9,617 bases of DNA from Candidatus Heimdallarchaeota archaeon. Lineage in GTDB: Archaea; Asgardarchaeota; Heimdallarchaeia; Heimdallarchaeales; Heimdallarchaeaceae. The DNA lies in assembly GCA_016839985.1 (NCBI GenBank), contig JAEOTG010000360.1, positions 1 to 9,617 of the forward strand. The letters are read 5' to 3'. Made by a program: the position numbers and the translations under genes. Position 1 is the first letter of the stretch. Each line of letters begins with the position of its first letter. The notes under the pieces were generated by a model. It did not search any database, was not told the origin of the DNA, and saw only the letters and a program-made list of their open reading frames with translations. Shown here piece by piece: positions 4,728-9,617 of this stretch.

Positions 4728-5930
4728 TTATTCAGTTCTATATTTAGCTGAAGGATCAGCGTTCAACTTCTTAGCTTGAACTTTTAATGCTCGCACATTC
4801 TCTCCAAGCTCCACTTCATCTGCGATGATATTCTCAACTCGAGCTTCCTCTTCAACAACAATCTTCTCTGCGATTAATGTTCCTTTAACACGTGAATTTC
4901 TTGAAACTTGAATAAATCTAGCTCTAATTTCCTCACCATCAAAAGAACCTGATATATCTACATCACCTGCTTCTACTTTATCAGCTTGTAAAGCTCCATT
5001 TATGCTAAGTTTTTCATTAAGTTTTAATAATCCTTCACCTTGACATGCACCATTAATTAGTAAAGTATCACCACTTGCATTGGTTTCAAATTGAAATGAG
5101 CCATTAACTTTTATTGTTTGAAAACCAAAATCAGATCCAACTTTAGTTGATCCATTGACATTAAGCACATCAACATGTGAACCATCACCAAAGCGGCAAG
5201 AACCATTACATGATGCTTTAGGTACTTCCAGAGCTTCTCCACATCTAAAAGACCCACCAACATTGATTTTTTCTTCAATTTGTCCCCTATCTATCCTTAC
5301 TGAACCACCAACATCAACTTCTTTTGCTGTTAATGTTGAACAAGCAAAAGATCCGCCTACATTAACAATAGCTGCCTTTAAAGCGTCACTAATTTTAGCA
5401 GAACCAGAAATTTCGAAATCCTCTTCTACAAAAACGCTTTGAGACGCTTTTAAAGAACCATTAACCTCTATTTCTTTGGCTTTGAGGTCTTTTCCATGTT
5501 TCGCTGAACCACTAACTTCATACTCTTCAACAGTAGCTTCACCATGAATCTTGCATGATCCCATAATATCTACATCTTTGCAGATAAAGTCTCCCTCAAC
5601 TTCTAAACTACCATCGATTTCAGCTTCAATACTCTCTAAATTACCGATAACTATCAATTTTGAGCCATTACGCATTTTTCCGCTTGAAACAAATATCTCC
5701 TTAACTTTAGCATCCCCCTCAATTTCAAGATATCCGTTTTTATGTCTCAATCCACCAGCTATTATTGAACCCTTAATTACTACATCTCCCTTACTAATTA
5801 GGTCTCCACTAATAGCTAAATATTCAACATTAGGAGAAACAATTACTGTTGCTCCATCTAAAATCTCAAGATTACCATCAACCTTAGTTAATTCCATTTC
5901 TTGATCTTCTTCTACTACGATTTTTTCCAT
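4728..5930 (-). CDS. Bactofilin-like polymer-forming beta-solenoid protein
   Basis: A 400-residue protein built of a repeated short unit of the type hydrophobic-x-Gly-Ser. The Gly-Ser (or Gly-Ala) marks fall at residues 107, 124, 141, 158, 176, 193, 209, 226, 243, 260, 277, 294, 312 and 328: a spacing of 17 with only single-residue shifts. Less regular units (IKGS at 52, IEGD at 70, IGN at 95) extend it to the N-terminus. Such coils are the right-handed beta-helix of bactofilins (polymer-forming cytoskeletal family), which assemble end to end into filaments without nucleotide. Bacterial bactofilins are usually much shorter. No signal peptide or membrane helix is seen, so it is probably cytoplasmic. 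The tail (from about 345) continues as Val/Ile/Glu-rich strands and ends in a basic, polar segment. The ATG has a GGTGAT ribosome site. A function as scaffold or cytoskeleton is inferred from the family. Confidence 0.8.
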   Translation of the reverse strand: MEKIVVEEDQEMELTKVDGNLEILDGATVIVSPNVEYLAISGDLISKGDVVIKGSIIAGGLRHKNGYLEIEGDAKVKEIFVSSGKMRNGSKLIVIGNLESIEAEIDGSLEVEGDFICKDVDIMGSCKIHGEATVEEYEVSGSAKHGKDLKAKEIEVNGSLKASQSVFVEEDFEISGSAKISDALKAAIVNVGGSFACSTLTAKEVDVGGSVRIDRGQIEEKINVGGSFRCGEALEVPKASCNGSCRFGDGSHVDVLNVNGSTKVGSDFGFQTIKVNGSFQFETNASGDTLLINGACQGEGLLKLNEKLSINGALQADKVEAGDVDISGSFDGEEIRARFIQVSRNSRVKGTLIAEKIVVEEEARVENIIADEVELGENVRALKVQAKKLNADPSAKYRTE

Positions 5931-5935
5931 TGTAA

Positions 5936-5941
5936 ATCACC
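5936..5941 (-). promoter_or_regulatory. Shine-Dalgarno site of the bactofilin-like gene
   Basis: The minus strand reads GGTGAT, five bases before the ATG at 5930, matching the complement of the archaeal 16S tail. It fixes this start. Unlike most neighbours, this gene has a leader. Confidence 0.75.
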
Positions 5942-5969
5942 AAATTTATTTTCAAGATAAAGTGAGAGC

Positions 5970-5980
5970 ATATATTTAAA
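5970..5980 (-). promoter_or_regulatory. TATA box of the bactofilin-like gene
   Basis: The minus strand reads TTTAAATATAT around here. Its centre is about 45 bases before the ATG, so transcription should start near 5950 and leave a leader of about 20 bases, enough to hold the GGTGAT site. Promoter and ribosome site are thus consistent with each other. Confidence 0.55.
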
Positions 5981-6001
5981 AAGAAAAATCACAAGTTGTG
6001 A
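5979..6001 (-). terminator. Palindrome with T-run after the ABC operon
   Basis: TCACAAGTTGTGA (5989-6001) has perfect six-base arms around one base. On the minus strand it is followed at once by TTTTTCTTTTT. Read as RNA it would fold with about four pairs and a five-base loop ahead of a U-run, a fair terminator for the ABC genes, whose last stop lies 38 bases before it. It also sits directly upstream of the solenoid promoter, so it could instead be an operator. Confidence 0.45.
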
Positions 6002-6038
6002 CTATCTGTTAATGAAATTTAGATAAGAAATTCTTTTA

Positions 6039-7853
6039 CTAATCAGTTTGTGATACAACTGGTGTTGTATCTGATTTCATAATCTTCTCTTCCCAAAGTC
6101 TTTTCATCTCTTCATTGGTTTCAAGCAAGATTTCTAGCTTTCCTTGAGCCTCTATTTCTCCATCTTTCATAACTATTACATTGTCCGCTCTACGTAAAGC
6201 TATTGGACGATGAGAAACTGCTAAACATGTTGAACTTGTTTTGTCAAAGACTCTTTTCCATAATATCTGTTCAGTTTCAACATCAAGAGCACTTGATAAG
6301 TCATCAAAAACTAGGATTTCTGGTTTTCTAGCAAACATTCTTGCAGCTGCTAAACGCTGTCTTTGTCCTCCAGAAAGTTTGACTCCTTTTGGACCTACTA
6401 GAGTATCTAATTTTTCAGCAAATCCATTTACCTCTTCATCAACAACAGCAAGCTTAAGAGACTCTTTAATATCAACAGATTCTTCAGGTAATCCAAGGAG
6501 TATATTTTCTTTTATTGTGTCACTGAAGAGTCTAGGGATTTGTGCTGTATACGCAGTTCTTGGTGGGACAAAGAACTCTTCTGGTTTCTTAACTAATTCA
6601 TTATTCCAAATAAGTTCTCCTTTTTCCTTGGGTAATAGTCCAAGTAATACTCGAAGCAATGTTGTTTTACCAGAACCAATTCTACCTGTAATTACTGTAA
6701 AAGAACCTTTTTCCAATGTAAGATTAATATTCTTGATTCCCTTATCTGAATTAGGGTAAGTATACGACACATCTTTTGCTACAAACTTTATGAGCTTATC
6801 TACATCATTAATCATTAAGGGTAATATTGGTGGAACAGTTTCTTTAACAAAAATTGGTCCGTGTTCCACCAAATCAAATCCAGTAACCTCCGGATCGGCA
6901 CTTTTAATTAAATTGAACATTCTTCCTAAAGACACTTTAGTGCGAACATATCTTGGAACCATGTCCCCCATATCCCAGATGAATTCTCCCATTTCTGCTA
7001 GAATTCCTACAAAAAATGCTAAATCACCAACAGTAAAAACATTATTCCTTAAATTACTTCCAACAAGTAAAAGAATAACTCCTATACAAAGGTAGATGGT
7101 GGTATAGTATATGGCATGGATAAATCGATGGAAAAACTCATCTTTCACTTCTGCCATACGTCGTTTTTCATTAATTCCATTGAAGTAATTTAAAACATAT
7201 TCCTCAGAAGTAGCTACTTTAATTGCTTGTACAGATCTGAAAATCTCTCCAATAGTCCGAGTTACAGCCCCTGCTGCCTTTCTACGTTTTTTCCTTAATC
7301 TTGTAAATACTGGCCTTGTAAAATAGACTAAAACCATCATAAAAACAAAAGGTATGCTTACATATACTGTTAATTTCCAATTAATATCTTGCATTATAAA
7401 GAAGGATAAACCAGTAAATATACCAAGACTGAAGAATGAAGTAAGATGATATACAAACCACATTACTTCCTCCACATCTCCTCGAAATCTTGACACAGCT
7501 TCACCAGGAGAATCGGGGAGTGCAACAGCTCCTGGTTTTCTGAATATTCCTGCTAGCATGTTTTTTCTAAGTAGTACTTGACTTGAAAGGATGAATACCC
7601 ACATTGTAAAAACAAAAATGAAGTCACCTATGAGTCTTAAACCTAAAGTTAACGGGAGTACTAAAAGCACCAATATCCATATATTTAATCCTGTACTCCA
7701 CCCTCCTACTCCTTCGAGCTGGTTGAAAATTTCTCTAGCAATGTAACTAGCAGCTAAAGGTTGTAGAAAGAAAAGAATATCGGATAGAAAACCAGTAAAT
7801 GCTAATCCTGGTTTGAAACGCAATAGTCTCCAAGATAACTTCAGAACCTTCAT
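6039..7853 (-). CDS. ABC exporter half-transporter, subunit with degenerate catalytic site
   Basis: A fused membrane plus ATPase half-transporter of the type I exporter (multidrug/lipid, MdlB-like) class, 604 residues, a normal length. The membrane domain spans about residues 1-310 with helices near 15-38, 57-80, 135-155, 160-180, 248-266 and 273-292. The ATPase domain shows Walker A GRIGSGKTT (390-398), Q-loop Gln438, an intact signature LSGGQ (493-497), Walker B ILVFD (513-517) and switch His548. The residue after Walker B, normally the catalytic Glu, is Asp518 (VFDDLSSALD). The partner gene has the reverse defect, so the two should form a heterodimer with one weak ATP site. It overlaps the upstream ABC gene by ATGA (7850-7853), which indicates translational coupling; GGAG eight bases before the ATG may help. 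The substrate is unknown. The sequence style is close to bacterial exporters, so transfer is possible. Confidence 0.93.
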   Translation of the reverse strand: MKVLKLSWRLLRFKPGLAFTGFLSDILFFLQPLAASYIAREIFNQLEGVGGWSTGLNIWILVLLVLPLTLGLRLIGDFIFVFTMWVFILSSQVLLRKNMLAGIFRKPGAVALPDSPGEAVSRFRGDVEEVMWFVYHLTSFFSLGIFTGLSFFIMQDINWKLTVYVSIPFVFMMVLVYFTRPVFTRLRKKRRKAAGAVTRTIGEIFRSVQAIKVATSEEYVLNYFNGINEKRRMAEVKDEFFHRFIHAIYYTTIYLCIGVILLLVGSNLRNNVFTVGDLAFFVGILAEMGEFIWDMGDMVPRYVRTKVSLGRMFNLIKSADPEVTGFDLVEHGPIFVKETVPPILPLMINDVDKLIKFVAKDVSYTYPNSDKGIKNINLTLEKGSFTVITGRIGSGKTTLLRVLLGLLPKEKGELIWNNELVKKPEEFFVPPRTAYTAQIPRLFSDTIKENILLGLPEESVDIKESLKLAVVDEEVNGFAEKLDTLVGPKGVKLSGGQRQRLAAARMFARKPEILVFDDLSSALDVETEQILWKRVFDKTSSTCLAVSHRPIALRRADNVIVMKDGEIEAQGKLEILLETNEEMKRLWEEKIMKSDTTPVVSQTD

Positions 7854-9139
7854 TTCAACAACTCCACTATTTCTCCTGTCTGGAGAAGCTGGTAAAACTG
7901 TGAGTTAGGATTGTTAGCTAACTCTTCTCTTTCCCCATGTTCTACAATATGACCTTTATCAATGATTAATATATCATCTACTTTTTCAAGCGTTGCCAAT
8001 CGATGTGCAATAATAATACCTGTTCTATTTACAAGTAATTTATCAATAGCTTGTTCAAGTAGATTCTCCGTAACCGGATCCAGTCTAGAAGAAGCTTCAT
8101 CCAAAATAACTAAATTTGGGCTTTTAATAAAAACACGAGCTAGTGCTAAGAGTTGTGCTTCTCCCGCTGAAATGCCATATTCGCTTGAAGATATAATTGT
8201 ATCTAATCCTTCTGGCATTTTGTTTAACCAATCTCCAAGACCAATGTCGTTAAGAATTAAATCGATTCTTTGATCTTTTACTCTTTTATCAAACAAAGTG
8301 ACATTATCCCTAATTGAAGCTTGAAACAGCTCTACATTTTGCGTAACGTAAGATATTTTATCTCTTAAGTCTTCTAAAGAAATTTCATTGATTTTTATAT
8401 CGTTTAATTTAATAAAACCATCCTTTGATTTAGTATCATACAAACGAAATAGCAACCTGGAAATAGTTGTTTTTCCACTTCCAGTTTGACCCACAATTCC
8501 TAATATCCTCCCTGGATTAAGTTTGAATGATAATTTATTTAGCACATAATCTTCCTCAATGTAAGCAAAACTCAAATCCCTAAATTCTAAGGTTAGGGGA
8601 CCAGGAGAAAATTTTTGTAATCCTTTATCCAATATTTTTGTTTTCGTATCAAACAACTTATTTATTCGATCTATAGAAGCTCCTGCACGTTGAAGATTTT
8701 GCATTTGTCTAGTAATCTGAAATATTGGTCGTAAAAGTATTCCAGCAAATACTTGAACTAGGAAAATTGTACCAAGAGTTATGATACCATTATTAAGAAG
8801 AGGAATACTTGGTGCAAACACAAGTGTATTAATAATTGCAATAATTCCCCAAATGGTCATAACAAATAATTGATCTCTGATTAAGGCTCTACGAAAAGCC
8901 TTGAAATTTTTTCTAGAGTAGTCAAAGAATTTACGCATGGCATTTTTAACAGAACCATTCGCCCGAATATCTTCTATAGCACTTAAACTTTCTTCAATGG
9001 AGCCAAACAAATCTGCACTAGTTTCTCTCTGTTTTTCCCAAGATTTAACAGAAAAATTTCTCATTCTATACATAATAACTATTGCTAGAATGGTAAAAAC
9101 GGAGAATGCAAGTCCTAGAATCCAATGTTTAGTAAACAA
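7850..9139 (-). CDS. ABC exporter half-transporter, C-terminal part after an internal TGA
   Basis: The open frame downstream of the TGA at 9212-9214 runs from about 9211; coordinates here use the first listed start, a TTG at 9139, which is unlikely to be a true start. It encodes the last membrane helices (for example near 9-24, 92-110 and 118-136 of this fragment) and a complete ATPase domain: Walker A GQTGSGKTT (217-225), Q-loop Gln267, signature ISAGE (323-327) in place of LSGGQ, Walker B LVILD with catalytic Glu348 (DEASSRLD), and switch His379. The altered signature matches the altered catalytic residue of the downstream subunit. The stop (TGA, 7850-7852) overlaps the next ATG. The domain shows no decay, which argues that the interruption is recent or an artefact. 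No ribosome site for independent translation was seen. Confidence 0.85.
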   Translation of the reverse strand: MFTKHWILGLAFSVFTILAIVIMYRMRNFSVKSWEKQRETSADLFGSIEESLSAIEDIRANGSVKNAMRKFFDYSRKNFKAFRRALIRDQLFVMTIWGIIAIINTLVFAPSIPLLNNGIITLGTIFLVQVFAGILLRPIFQITRQMQNLQRAGASIDRINKLFDTKTKILDKGLQKFSPGPLTLEFRDLSFAYIEEDYVLNKLSFKLNPGRILGIVGQTGSGKTTISRLLFRLYDTKSKDGFIKLNDIKINEISLEDLRDKISYVTQNVELFQASIRDNVTLFDKRVKDQRIDLILNDIGLGDWLNKMPEGLDTIISSSEYGISAGEAQLLALARVFIKSPNLVILDEASSRLDPVTENLLEQAIDKLLVNRTGIIIAHRLATLEKVDDILIIDKGHIVEHGEREELANNPNSQFYQLLQTGEIVELLK

Positions 9140-9211
9140 AGTAACGAGAACTCCAAATATTAGAAGTAATGAACTAAGAAGTTGAACAGCAAACTGTGAT
9201 AAAAAGGAAGC

Positions 9212-9617
9212 TCACGTATTTACATCTCCATCAATTCTCTCGATCATCTCACCTGGTTTATATTCGTTATGAAAGGTCATATCTAAATTGATACAATGTT
9301 TTGTTAACTCGAATCTTAACATATTTGTAGAGGACCAAGAAAGGTTTTGACTAAAATAAACCGAAAATAAAGATGCTATTTGTTGAATGAACATTAGAAC
9401 AATGTAAAGTGAAGCTAGAAGAATAAGTGTGGATAATATGTTACTCGCACTAGCGAAAGGTAGACCAATGGTCTGAAAAAAATTGTTTAAATTTTGTAAA
9501 GGCACTCCTTGAATTGCTAGATCTATATACCTCTCAATTATAAGAGGAGTAAAGATTTGTAGAGCAGTTCCACTAATCAATAGAATAGCTAACAGCACCA
9601 ATTGCTTTTTGAAAGGT
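9212..9617 (-). CDS. ABC exporter half-transporter, N-terminal part (5' end outside window)
   Basis: This part encodes the start of the type I exporter membrane domain: a basic cytoplasmic entry (PFKKQ), first helix VLLAILLISGTALQIFTPLI, an outside loop, second helix around ILSTLILLASLYIVLMFI, and the intracellular coupling segment with MTFHNEYKPGEMIERIDGDV, a well-known element of these exporters. It ends at TGA (9212-9214) in the middle of that conserved stretch, so the product would be a useless 135-residue fragment if the stop is real. TTG at 9601 is not the true start because the frame continues to the edge. Confidence 0.8.
   Translation of the reverse strand, partial: PFKKQLVLLAILLISGTALQIFTPLIIERYIDLAIQGVPLQNLNNFFQTIGLPFASASNILSTLILLASLYIVLMFIQQIASLFSVYFSQNLSWSSTNMLRFELTKHCINLDMTFHNEYKPGEMIERIDGDVNT

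Larger units (their letters stand above)
7850..9617 (-). pseudogene. Interrupted ABC exporter gene, cut by the window edge
   Basis: The two minus-strand frames on either side of 9212-9214 are in the same phase and together make one half-transporter: GDVNT, then TGA, then ASFLSQFAVQLL, with no missing or extra base. Relatives usually have a hydrophobic residue, often Leu, at the TGA position, so a TTA to TGA change would explain it. The frame is still open at base 9617 (PFKKQ precedes the first listed codon), so the true start lies outside; judging by family length only a few tens of residues are missing. Called a pseudogene provisionally; see the finding on this codon. Confidence 0.6.

Noticed and set aside
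4728..5930. Tandem DNA repeat or CRISPR-like array in the solenoid gene
   Set aside because: The 51-base period is visible only in the protein pattern; the bases differ from unit to unit and there are no identical repeats with spacers.
9212..9214. TGA read as selenocysteine or tryptophan
   Set aside because: Relatives have a hydrophobic residue here, not Cys or Trp; the tRNA-Trp in the window has a CCA anticodon; TGA ends at least two other frames normally.

Overview
The window is archaeal. It carries aIF2 beta, a DUF424 gene and NMD3 in a row, a tRNA-Trp with a short intron at position 37/38, TATA boxes placed 20 to 30 bases before start codons (leaderless-type promoters), and a winged-helix regulator of an archaeal type. 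The DNA is AT-rich. An Asgard-type or related lineage is possible, but nothing here fixes the phylum. TGA ends at least two genes normally, so the standard code applies.

Left part, plus strand (1-2446): aIF2 beta, DUF424 and NMD3 form an information-processing cluster covering initiator-tRNA delivery and 50S subunit biogenesis. A DinB/YfiT-like metalloprotein follows behind its own TATA box. Next come tRNA-Trp (2517-2628, 35-base intron, encoded CCA), a spacer of about 240 bases, and a 73-residue membrane protein with a leaderless-type promoter. This last gene meets a minus-strand gene stop codon to stop codon.

Middle, minus strand (3095-5930), read right to left: a 400-residue bactofilin-like beta-solenoid with a very regular 17-residue repeat, a small winged-helix regulator, a tandem-domain GNAT acetyltransferase, and an unrecognised 92-residue protein. 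The solenoid gene has a good TATA box and Shine-Dalgarno site. The next three are separated by 56 to 88 bases and may be transcribed partly separately.

Right part, minus strand (6039-9617): two half-size ABC exporters joined by an ATGA overlap. Their nucleotide-binding domains are degenerate in complementary ways: an Asp replaces the catalytic Glu in one, and the signature motif is altered in the other. This is how a heterodimeric exporter with one weak and one active ATP site looks. The upstream gene runs off the right edge and is broken by a single in-frame TGA at 9212-9214, so it is a recent pseudogene, a sequencing error, or a read-through case.

The points most worth a second look are the 17-residue solenoid next to a regulator, the internal TGA in the exporter, and the tRNA-Trp intron that can pair with its own 3' exon.
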